Shown piece after piece: positions 25,628 through 37,600 of a stretch of 64,000 nucleotides of DNA (positions are counted from its first letter, which is position 1; each line of letters starts with the position of its first letter). Both the position numbers and the translations under genes were made by a program. Source of the stretch: Paracentrotus lividus (lineage: Eukaryota > Echinodermata > Echinoidea > Camarodonta > Echinidae); assembly GCA_940671915.1 (NCBI GenBank), contig CALNVZ010003435.1, positions 6,251,803 to 6,315,802 of the forward strand, given 5' to 3'. The notes below the pieces were generated by a model, which did not search any database, was not told the origin of the DNA, and worked only from the letters and a program-made list of their open reading frames with translations.

Positions 25628-25856
25628 GGGGGTTGGGTGTCCGGACACCTAACAAAAATGAGGCCTGGTTTTTTTTGTCTCAGGATTAAGCCAAAAATAA
25701 ATGTTGAATACTTCTTATCATCCTCAATTTTTGTTCTCCACAATATTTTCTAACATTTAGTGCTAAAAAACTACAAAGACATTGCTTGAAAACCCTTTCA
25801 AATGGCTGGTTAAAATTGAGTGTCCGGCCGGACACCCAACCTGTCCGGACACCCCA
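25628..25856. mobile_element. Small TIR element with gtgtccggacaccc ends (right-arm copy)
   Basis: Mirror of 20681-20910 with the same inverted ends. It lies about 350 bp downstream of a candidate noncoding first-exon donor (cg|gtgagt at 25282), so it would sit in the 5' untranslated intron of the large gene. Confidence 0.6.
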
Positions 25857-26835
25857 TAACTGGGTATAGAGCGTATTGTGGGTTATAATATGAAGTCCCC
25901 GCATCTTAGTTTTGGGCGTCCTGTCCACTGAAGCTCATGACAGAGCTGGATCTGGCTCTTGATGTATATGATGCAGGGCCCTTAGTTTTGGCCATAAACA
26001 CATTGGGTCCTCCAGTACGGGCTTGCATGGTGCAATACACCGGGTGAAACACCCTTCTCTTTTCTTTTTCTTTTCTCTCTATTGGACCAACATATTCATC
26101 CTTTCTGATGGACAGAGTGTTTTCCAACTGCATTCTCTGGTAATTTGATCACACATATGGCTGTAGACCTACATGTAGTCTCCTTTTTTTTCACTATCTT
26201 AAGATAATAAATGACTTCTGGTTGCTCTGAAACCCCTTTAGTAGTTTGTTTTTACAGTCCGTAGAATTTTACTAATTTTGGATTTTGCACTTGTTTTGGG
26301 AAGTTATTTAATCCCTTTGACAGAGGCACCTTTCCAGAAAGCAGATTGTTTGCATAAACAAAGACATTTCCCAACCTTCAATAACAAAGATCGTCCTTGT
26401 TTATGAAGAACTTGTGATCATAAAAAAATATTCCTTGCCATCAATTACCCCTGTTCACTGTCTATATTCATGAATTGCCCCATTTCCCAAGGACATTTAA
26501 AAAAAAAAGTGACTATCATTATCTTGTAGTTATGGGGGGCATCGCAAAGCAGGAGAAAAAGCTTCAGTGATTGGAGTTGGCATCGATTTAGAGGTCTTTT
26601 TCCCTGTGTCTTAACTATAAACAAGAACAGGTTCTGTAGTTTGAGCTAATCTTTGTTTTTGGACCGGTGCCTCTACTGTTTTAATGGAGGATTACCCTAA
26701 AATTATGATTAGATAGTTAATATATAAACATTAAAGCATTAGAATTTATATCGTTTTCAGGTCAAAGGTTATCCTATGTAAATGATGCTGTGGAGCTAGG
26801 CTTGACCCTAGGACTGACTGAAGGAAGAGGCTAAA

Positions 26836-27340
26836 ATGGGCACCAAGGTATCCAAGAGCCAGGGGCCTCAAGCATCCAAGAAGGTGAAGGCCGTTGCAGC
26901 CTTTCAGCTGGCAGGAAAAAATAACCAACTGTTGAAAGCAGCTCAGCGTGCTAAAGCTGCAAAATGTGAGTAAAAATTGCTGGCAACACAAGAAAGAATG
27001 AGCACACTCTTTGGAGAAAGATATTTTGAATGAATGAACCAATGCCTTGAGATGTAAGGAAACTTGTCATAAATCTCCTTTATCTAAATACATGTATTTT
27101 AATGTTTCTTTTAAAAATTTATACAAGTTTGTATGTTGGAGAAAAATATCCTCAGAGTGGGCTAGAGCATCCACTGTCTACCGCGTAGTTATCGGACAGT
27201 GAATATTGACAATTCTGTTTAAATGCATGGTATGTCTATTAAGTTATAATCTTTCCTACCACACACTGTAGCTGCATCTGTGGATTTGAAGAAAGAAGAT
27301 CTGAACCTCCCTCCACGACCATCGTCATCTCCAAATATTG
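26836..27340 (+). CDS. Exons 1-2: N terminus with possible myristoylation signal
   Basis: Exon 1 (26836-26965) starts MGTKVSKSQGPQASKK, a Gly2/Ser6/Lys7 pattern that fits N-myristoylation, followed by a basic, Ala/Leu-rich helix. Exon 2 (27272-27340) adds a short Pro/Ser-rich linker. The ATG is preceded by a likely 5' UTR acceptor (ttttcag at about 26754-26760) and an in-frame stop (TAG) nearby. A candidate noncoding first exon ends at 25282 with cg|gtgagt. Membrane targeting is inferred from the motif only. Confidence 0.75.
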
Positions 27341-30300
27341 GTAAGTCACAAAGTTAAATCAATTAAGCAATTTTGGGGATATACTTATAGCTTGGAGTGT
27401 GGGATGCATACAACAACTCACTATTTTATTTTGTCTGGGTACTGTGTAGACTTAAATTATGCAAAGCTTATTTCTATAGTGAATAATGATAATATGTGCT
27501 GAAACTAAAAGAAAAAAAAATTGTATCTGAATCCAGAATTTAAGAGATATTATATTGCAGATTATGAATATGAAATATATTATATCGTCTGATTTCAGAC
27601 CATTAATAATTCTTTTAAATTCTTTCTAATATTAAGAGCTCCATATGAAGACTTACAAATAATAATGTTTTAATTTGATTATGAAAAATACGAGTGCACA
27701 AAGGTTAATAATTATTTGTTCTTGAACTTTTGCTTTTTCAGCTGATTATGCGTGCCTGGAATCATCCACTTCTTGTGGTTTTCCAATCCCATCTGTTATT
27801 GCCACCAAGATGAATGTCAATGCCAAACACGGTGGAGGAACCGCTTTACTCCTCCTCACACGTGGCAAAAATGATAGCGATTCATCTGAAATCACCCTAC
27901 TCAGATGTGGTTTTGATGGCAACCATTACTCTGTCAAGTCCCTCGCCCAGGGGGGTGAGCACAGTATCTACAACTGGAATGAAGTCTTCACCGATGCCCA
28001 AGGGTTCATTCAACCCAAGCTCCTCTTCGGCAAGTCCCATGCAACGGTTATTTCAAACCTGGCCCAGTTCGGTCATGGGGGCTGCGGTGTTCTGTTTGAA
28101 GGACCCAAGGCTGGGTTATTTAATAAGAACAAGGCTAGTATAATTCCTTCACCCCCCATCAACACAACCCAAGATCCAGATGGCTCATGTGCTCTTGTCA
28201 TATGCAGCGCTCAGCCTAACCAGTCAGGAGCAGTTCCGAGTCAGACGTATCATGTTCACTTCCAAAGAGATGGTAAAGTTAAAAAGGTAAGATATATTGA
28301 GATATATGATAACACACAGAAAACTTTGATCATTGGGTGATTGAATGATAAGATATATCAGGTTCTAGCAACCTATCTCTTTTGAAAGGCAAGCTTTTAT
28401 CCACTCCTGAAGATTTTCTAAAGCTGAAAGGTGATTCATCATATGTTACTCTGCTTTGCTTGCTCTCTTGCGATCACTGGATATATAGTTAGATACAAGA
28501 ATTTCACTGTAAATGCATATTCATACATGTATAAAGCTTATTGTTAATGACTGATTTCTGTCAATTATCCTCCTGCAATGTATTATTTAACAAGGGGTAA
28601 TTTTTGTGATTTAACCTCTTTAAAAAAAAAGTGCACTAGTGATTGATGATGAGTAGTGATCTAGGTTGGGGGGGGGGGGATTTAAGGAATTATCAACCAT
28701 GGGTTCTTGTTATCATCAAGTCCAGCAAATACATAATTTGACTTTTCCTCTTTTGCTTGCAGGTTCCCTTGCTACCAGACGGAAACGACAACTGGTCTTT
28801 TGAATCTTCTAATGGAGCGTTGGAATTGTTAGGCCCGTCTAACAGTCATTACGTGATATATCACAGCAAGAGTGCTGCCTTCACAGAGACTCACCAGGAC
28901 AAACCTAGAGGGAAGGTGGTCCATCTCCAGGAGTTCAGCGGAATCAATGCTACCACCCTCCTGGAAGATGCCTCTAAGTTTGTAGGACGGTCCATGCTTG
29001 TCATGTGTTCTCACAGCTTGCAGGATGAAGACTCCACAACCTCTGCTCTCTATCAAGTAATTTCTCTTACTCATTGCCTGATTTTTCTGAAAATTTGAAC
29101 GATATTTGGCTCCATTCATCAATTCATCAGAGCAAACTGTTTCCTGAGGATTACAATTTGAAAATTAAAAATATCCACTTGTCAGCCAAAATTAAACAAT
29201 TATGTTACAATCGCCGCAGAATGTACATATAGACGAATTCGGTTTGGGTGATGTTTTGTCATGGTGGCAGCCATTGCCAGGGGGCTTCCAATGTACTACG
29301 CATGCTCCTTGTATGCGCAGACATACACATGCATAGTACACTGGGTAACCCCCAGCTGTATGGCGGGCACATAGAGGGCTCACTTCCATGAAACGCTGCC
29401 CGAATTCGTCTATAGGATAGGCCTACATGTTCAGAAAAGGTTTACAGTCGAAACTCATTATAACAAGAGTCTGATATAACGAGGTAATTTTGCTAATCCA
29501 ATCTTTTTATATTCTTTTGTTTTTGACGCTGATATAACGAGATTCCAGATAATCCAAGGACCTCGTTAAAATGAGATTCCACTGTATTTCAATGATGACG
29601 TATGATTGATTATAACAATGTCCTTTGGTGTACTACTTTTCTGCTGCATGTATGTTTGTGTAGTTGAATGGATATACATGTTGCTTTTTATTTATTCAGG
29701 TGACCCTTATGAAAGGTCAAGCTGGTGTAGCCTACATAGCTGGTATGTCAGGGATCATGCAATCTGCAGACGTGTGGACCATCTCATTGACTGATCAGAA
29801 AGATCTTCAGATCATTGGACCAAGCGGACCTTGTCGTTATGCACTCTTCACAAACATACCAGAGGACATCAATGATCCTAATGAACGGTATGAATCCTGT
29901 AGATTGGGAAAAGAATGGAAAAGAATCTATATTGGAGGAAATATGTACATGCCAACCTTGTTTATCACTCCACGTTGGGACTGGTGTCAATCTGGATATT
30001 TGATTTGGTCGGATGGGAAATTTCTGTCAAGTACAGTAGGGTTTATAGTATTTTATTTATACTCATTACTACATTTATTTGTTTCAAACTTGTTTGTATG
30101 AATTGAGAAACATATGGAAAAGAAATAAAACAACTTTTCCTACTTTGATCAAAAGATCGCTAAACACCTATTGACACTGCAAAAAAAAACCAGTGCATTA
30201 CACACACTGCAACACCGCAGACATAATGTGTTGTATATGGGATGTTTCTTTACAACAAACCTATCAAAACTTGCCAGAATATGACCATGTTTATTTCTGT

Positions 30301-32056
30301 TTCATCTTTGAATGGATACAGGTGTTTTCAACATGGCTGCCTAGCAACCGGAGGCTCGGACACCGCTGAAGGAGGTCTGATCATAGATGATAATAACCTG
30401 ACCGTCTGGGTAGACTCCATGACAAAGGTCTTAGTGACCTGTGATGGGGTTACTATCCAGGAGGTGGAGGGAGGGAAATGGTTGGAACAGCCTGATGGTA
30501 GATTGGCTTTCCAGAGGGAGTTGACCGAGAATGAGAAGAGCCCAGGACTGAAGGTCTATAGGGCATTCTCCTTGCTGAAAGATCTAAGTAAGTGTTTTAC
30601 AATTGACCATAAGATGTATGATGTTCAAACATTACAGTTGTAGTTTGTTTTAATAACAATATTATTCCTGTGATATCCACCTTTGGCTGAAAATTTAGCT
30701 CATGAATCCAAGTAAACTGCTAAAATGAGGTGCTCACTATCATTTTCTGTTTTTTTTTTCTCACATTCTCACATTTTTAAATTCCTCTCTAATATGCATG
30801 GCTGAACTTTGACCAAACAGAAATCTGTGTTGAATACACAAGGAGATTGAAATATAATTGTTATTATTACTGGGGTATCATTTTTTATTTTGACCATTCA
30901 TTAATATTTTGAGAAGACATATACATCAAAATAAGAATCATAGAAAGGAATAGGAGCAGCATGTGGGTCAGGGTGCACCAAAGTGAGAAAGAACACTGTT
31001 TCCCAGAGGCATGTGCGCCCTCACATGCTGCTCCCAGTACAATGAACAAGAAACAAAATATTATAATATATTGCATATAGTAAAGATATTGTTAAAACAG
31101 AGTCAAAATAAGCCATGCGATTTCGATCTTAGCATAACAAAAAAAGCTAGGATGTCCTGGGAGAGGCTAGTGAAAGGGAACAAAAGGGTAAATTAACAAG
31201 TGCTAGAGAGGGGGTAGCCAACCTGGGGCAGAATTCTGAAAAGGGGCTTAACTACTGTCCTATCTTTTCTCTTATCTCTGGGAGATAAGACACCCTTATT
31301 GTCCTAAATCGGTATTCTGAAGACTGTCTTTTCTCTGTCTTATCTCTGATAGTGCCCGCCCATCTTTTCTGAGACAAACCAATGAAAAGTGGCAGTTAAC
31401 ATGGAGGGCTTAACTTCTGGCAGTATACTATAAACAAATTTTGTTGAAAATTGTCACATATGATAAGTAAAACTAATGAAACAATATAATCTAAAAATAT
31501 TTATGTTTGCTTACAATAAGGGGGCAATTGAACCTGGGTATCATGGTACTGTAACTTTGTAAAAGATAAGACAGCTAGACCCTGTCATATCTTTTATCTT
31601 ATCTTTTCTCCGGTTTCGCGTAAAAGGTTTCTTTTGCGCGTTTATTAAACAGCGTATTTCTTGTGTGCGTCAATAATTTATGACAATTATTTATGACAAA
31701 AAGAAAAGACAGCTCCCAGAATACCGATTTTGTCTAATCTCTGAGATAAGATAAAATACCGAGATAAGACACTCCCCAGAATTCCGCCCTGGGATACAGA
31801 AATGAAAGCTACATCAAACAGGGAGCAGAAACAATACAGGGATGAGGATTATAGTAGGAGGGATAACAGATAACAATACAGTTATTAAAAAAGAGCAAAG
31901 AGCTACATGTAGGGCTCTACAAAAACAAATCGTTTTGTTCAAATTTTTTGTTAAATAGAGAACACTTAAAGTTGTGGGATGTATTCTAATACTTATCTAC
32001 CTTTCATATAAGGAGTTTTTGTATTCTAATACTTAACTACCTTTCACTTTGTATTC

Positions 32057-32112
<56 letters not shown>

Positions 32113-34626
32113 TCGTTTTATTTACCCAGGGTAGCCACTTCAATTCTGACAACTGTTCTCCCAGCGGGCCCTGCATGATGTTATTATTACCCCCAAGCTC
32201 CTTGTTAAAAGGCAACTTATCTACCTTTCATATAACCCTCAGATGGAGCTGATCTATCTATTGAACCAGGTGGTTCCCTCACGATGTATTCTAATACTTA
32301 TCTACCTTTCATATAACCCTCAGATGGAGCTGATGTATCTATTGAACTAGGGAGTTCCCCTCACTTTGTATTCTAATACTTATCTACCTTTCATATAACC
32401 CTCAGATGGAGCTGATGTATCTATTGAACTAGGGAGTTCCCCTCACTTTGTATTCTAATACTTATCTACCTTTCATATAACCCTCAGATGGAGCTGATGT
32501 ATCTATTGAACTAGGGAGTTCCCCTCACTTTGTATTCTAATACTTATCTACCTTTCATATAACCCTCAGATGGAGCTGATGTATCTATTGAACTAGGGAG
32601 TTCCCTCACTTTGTATTCCAATACTTATCTACCTTTCATATAACCCTCAGATGGAACTGGTGTATCTATTGAACTAGGGAGTACCCTCACTTTGTATTCC
32701 AATACTTATATACCTATCATATCACCCTTAGATGGAGCTGATGTATCTATTGAACCAGGTGGTTCCCTCACTTTGTATTCTAATACTTATCTACCTTTCA
32801 TATAACCCTCAGATGGAGCTGATGTATCTATTGAACTAGGGAGTTCCCTTACTTTGTATTCCAATACTTATCTACCTTTCATATAACCCTCAGATGGAGC
32901 TGATGTATCTATTGAACTAGGGAGTTCCCTCACTTTGTATTCCAATACTTATCTACCTTTCATATAACCCTCAGATGGAGCTGATGTATCTATTGAACTA
33001 GGTGGATCTCCTCATCAGGTCATCAAGCAACCTCCAGGGGTAGCTTATGCTCTGAACTGTGGTGGTCCAGCCTATGAGGCTCTCAATGGTGCTGTCTTTA
33101 ACGACACACAGTCACAGTACAAACCTCTTGAAGTGGGCGGTAAGTGTTACAGATTTTTTTCATTTTCATTTATTTTAAATGAGATCTAAAAATGTACAAA
33201 ATAAAATAATTTAAAATTTTTTTAAATATATGTGAGATTTGGCCCCAATATTTTGGGCTGGATTTTATATCCATATCAACAGGTCAAACACAGATAAAGA
33301 GCGTTAATAATAATGTCAATAATACAGTATGTATTTCAACAATGTATTTCAACCTCAACCCTAACCCTACATCTTAGTTGAAATAAATCCAAGCGTAATT
33401 GTTTCGGGACCAAATTTTGCACTGGTTGCAAGATGTGAATATCTTTTTCCTTTTTTTTTTTTTGAATATTTTTCTCCACATGAAGGATTTAATTGTGTGA
33501 CTAAGTTTGCCTGCAGCACTCCTCAAAACCGCAACCTGTATTCCCTGCTTGGCAGCACGTACGAATCCTACGTCTTCAGCACACACAACCGTACACACAA
33601 TGGTTTCAAGGATACAATCTCTTTCCCTGTGAGTACCGGTATATCAAATGCCTCTGATCTAACCATTATTAAGTCACAAAAACAACAATAGCAAATTGGG
33701 GTAAAAGTCTGCTTCTTTGTATTGAGTTTTATAATGTTCTAACATTTTAAACTATAATGTTGTGATAAATGGGTAATACTTAATTAACTTACTGATATTG
33801 TTTGATATCAAGCATGGAATCTCTCGTTTCAGAAAATATGTAAGATAAAGAATGTACTATAGTGACTTATTGATTGATTCATGTATATTACTCATACGAC
33901 AATGACGTCATGGATCAGAAGTTGAAATTGTCTGTAAGTTTCTCACATGATGGTTTTTTTGTTTTTTTCTAGGCAGATTATTGTTGGCTAAGAAAAATAA
34001 ACTCATTTTTAATGTTCATGGAACTTTATTTCTGCATTTTGTAATCTTTTTAATGATGTTGGTCTCCATTTTTCTTTGTATGCATTATTGTTGTAGTTGA
34101 AATTGCCAGTAGGAGAGTACACACTGCGCCTGTACACAGTCGGAGCTGGTTTGGCTAAAAGTACTATCAATGATCAAAATACAGACTACACTCAACAGGT
34201 CAGTTTGCACTCTGAGCCTGTTTCAGGCTCAAGAAAGTCATTGTTGAGACAATTAGTAATGTATTACTAGTACATGTAGGAGTTGAAGTAGTAGTAGTAG
34301 TAATAGTAGTAGTAGTTGTTGTTGTAGTAGTAGCAGTGGTAGTAGTAGAAGTAGTAGCAGTAGTAGTAGAAGTAGTAGTAGTAGTAGAGGTTGAAACAGG
34401 AGTAACTTTATTGGTAGTGTTAGTGATGTTTTTAGGAGTTTAAAAGTTATGATAATAATTAAGTGAAGTTATGTAATAACTTTTCAGTGGTATAGTATTT
34501 ACTTTTTTTAGAGTATAGTAAGTGGTGGTATGATAATAACACATGCATTTTTATGAATGAACCGAATTTTGGGAGCTGCGTTTAAGGAGTTTATGTCACA
34601 TAACCTCCTTATGTGCATGTATTAGA

Positions 34627-34668
<42 letters not shown>

Positions 34669-37600
34669 TCTTTGGAAGACAGATGCTTAAGCAGTTGACT
34701 GGTGAGGAGCATATCCATGCTGTAGGTACCACAGCTAAAACATGTGAAGCACCAATCAACGTACAGGATGCAATGACCACGCTCTCTTTGAATACCAGTG
34801 AGTATTGTCTTGATTTAAAATACGTGTGTCATGTGCCTTTTAGTACATCTGTGTCACACAGACCATATGCACCAATAAAAGCAAAGGCCAAAACGAACAT
34901 ACTCGCCATTATAGATTTGTGTAATAGCCCACTTCCTGTTTCATACTGGCTACACATGAATCCTTTTGTCAGCAGTAGATATAAGTTTTTTACTTGGACT
35001 TTAAGTAACCTGATGTAAAACTGCACCATATCAAAATTCAATGTGCCATGGAGATATAATTTTTTATGGCAACTAAAGAGTTAATCGAGACAGGTGGTGG
35101 TGGGGGTGGGGTGGGGATATGGCTAGGAGACAATAAAGAGGAGAATAGGGATGTGAGAGAGATAAATTTGTGTTCAAATCAAGTAGTGATGGGTATTTAG
35201 GGAATATATCTGCCATTCTCATAATGAGATTTTGTAAAAGATCTCTTCTGTTTATGTTTATCAGGACAACTATATAAAGTTTTGTTATGTTATCAAATAG
35301 ATGGAAGTGATGTCACCGTGTCTGCGATCCTGCTGTATGACAAGGATTTCAAGGAACCAACACTAACTCCTGAAGAACAGCAACAAGAAACAAAAACCAA
35401 ACAAGAGGTATGTTGAAGCCACTATGTCATAGCCTCACTTTTTTTTTCAATTTTTTTAAACTACTGTATAAGCCAATATTTTCGCGATTTTGGACTAGTT
35501 GAGGAAATTTGCAAGAGCAAAATTTCGCAATTTTGGTGATGACTTCATTACTATAAATAGCCTTGTATTGAAATGGAAATTTTCGGGATGACCGACTCGC
35601 GAAATTCGCGAAAATAAAGTTACCGCGAAAATAACCACTTATACAGTACTCATTGAATTTTCAGACAATGTAACTTACGTAATGCTCATGTGTAACTTAC
35701 GTAACAGGGAAAATGGGCTCATATAAAAAATATGGGTGATATAATTTCCCTAATTTCAACTGAAAATGTAGTTATATTTATATATAAGTCAGGAGAACTA
35801 AGCACTTCACAGGATTTTCAAATTTCCAAAAGAAGGTTGATCATCCCATTTTCTCTGACGTAACTTACGTATAACGCTCCAAAATTGATTTTCATTTTTT
35901 AATTCAGACCAAGTGAGTTTATTTTTGTTTCTTAGAATTGAGATTATATGGCAGGGATCTACCATAATAGGATTTAAACTTCCAATGCAGTTTACTAAGA
36001 AGAGGACAGACCTTTTATGTCAATGTTTTTCTCTGAAATGTAACTTACGTAACGTGGAATGGCCCAAAAGTCGTAGCAAATGTCATGAAACAATTAATCC
36101 TCATTCTCTTTTGATATGTATATTCTTTGTTTATTTTCAGCTTGCTGATAAGCTTCTGCCATTGAGTCGTACTTTCTCTCTGAAGGAAATGAAGATTGCT
36201 GGTTGGTCTCAAAACCTCCTGGAAAATGCTTCAGGCGAGGTAACTTTATCATGTCATTTAACCATTTACTGTATCATTCAGAGGTTGTGTGTAAAAGGGT
36301 AGCTTATTCATTGAGCTACCCACCAAAATGATGTGTTTAAACTGTGAAAACAAAATATATTACCATTAACAATTTGCTAATACAGTTACTACAATTCATT
36401 CAAAAGCAGACAAGTGGTTTCAAGTACATGTAGTTTGATGTCTACAGCCAAACATTATTTATTGCATTGATGATGTGTATGATTATGTAATGTGCTAACC
36501 GGATAAATTTTTCATTTGATTTTATTATGAAATGACGTATGATTAAGTGGTAATTCTCCAGAAAATTATCTCTTGAAAAATAAAACCACTACGAAAATAC
36601 CTACTTATACAGCCCCTAATGAATATGATTCCCTAACATACAAGCTTGAGAGGTTGAAATATATTGGATTAATATCTAGTATTTGAATGCATTTTGACAC
36701 CTCTTTATGGGACCATTGGTGTAGGATTCATGGTAAGTTGGCAGTTGATGTAATGCATTTTAAAACCTCTTCATTAAAGCTATCACAATGGGTTCTACTT
36801 TTTTCTTGTTTTTCTTGTTTTTGGGGGTTTTTTTTTTTTTGGGGGGGGGGGTGGGGCGGGAAGGGGGGGGGGGGTTAGATACCGGTAGACATTCGTACAC
36901 ATAAACTTCTTTTTTGCTATATCCTGGCCTGTAGATGATTACCAGAATACCCTTTCTTGATTTTGTTGTTATTGTTTTTTGATGCTGAAAGGAGTGTATT
37001 ACAGGTAATTAATTAGTGAAAAATATCTTTGCCGAGGGGAGGGGCTATAATTTCACTATCTTTTTTAGATTTATACCATTCTGCCAAGCAAGAAATATTT
37101 GTCTTTTCCCTTGGAGGTGGTGGGAAATGGAATTATCTTTACTCTAACTCCCACTGTTTAGATCGTATACATGTGCAATTTTCATTTGTATGCAGATTAT
37201 GAAATCTAATAAACACACTGGGAGTTACAGTATGGAATAGTGTGATGTACGTTGCTGTTTTTTTGATAAGGCTGTGATCTGAGTTTCAGGAAGTAAGAGT
37301 TCTGAGTTTGATATTTCTGAAAGAGTCACAATAAAGAATGTTTTCTGAGTTTTATATTGTTTCTTTTTGCTTTTGATAGAGTAATGATATGAGTTTCTGG
37401 AACTATGGTGGAAATTTCAAAGTCGCTGATGGTGGTGACGGCACAGAGAAGAGTGAGTACTGACAACACTTGATAAAAATGATAAGACAAATCAATGAAT
37501 TTTGCTTCTCTGAGATATAATGAGGCTAAGTTATATGGTGCTACTGAAACCATTTAATCAGGAATCCTCAGTCATGAACCGGCAAAAAACATTCAAAACT

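Larger units (their letters stand above)
23411..30582. repeat. Right arm of the large palindrome
   Basis: Reverse complement of 16016-23100. It carries the likely promoter region, first six coding exons and introns 1-5 of the FBA-NACHT gene with intact frames. Sequence beyond 30582 is single copy, because the mirror is interrupted by the assembly gap. Confidence 0.95.

Noticed and set aside
32215-32990. Regular repeats as a CRISPR-like array
   Set aside because: Units are contiguous without unique spacers, in an animal intron, and coincide with the splice acceptor of exon 7.
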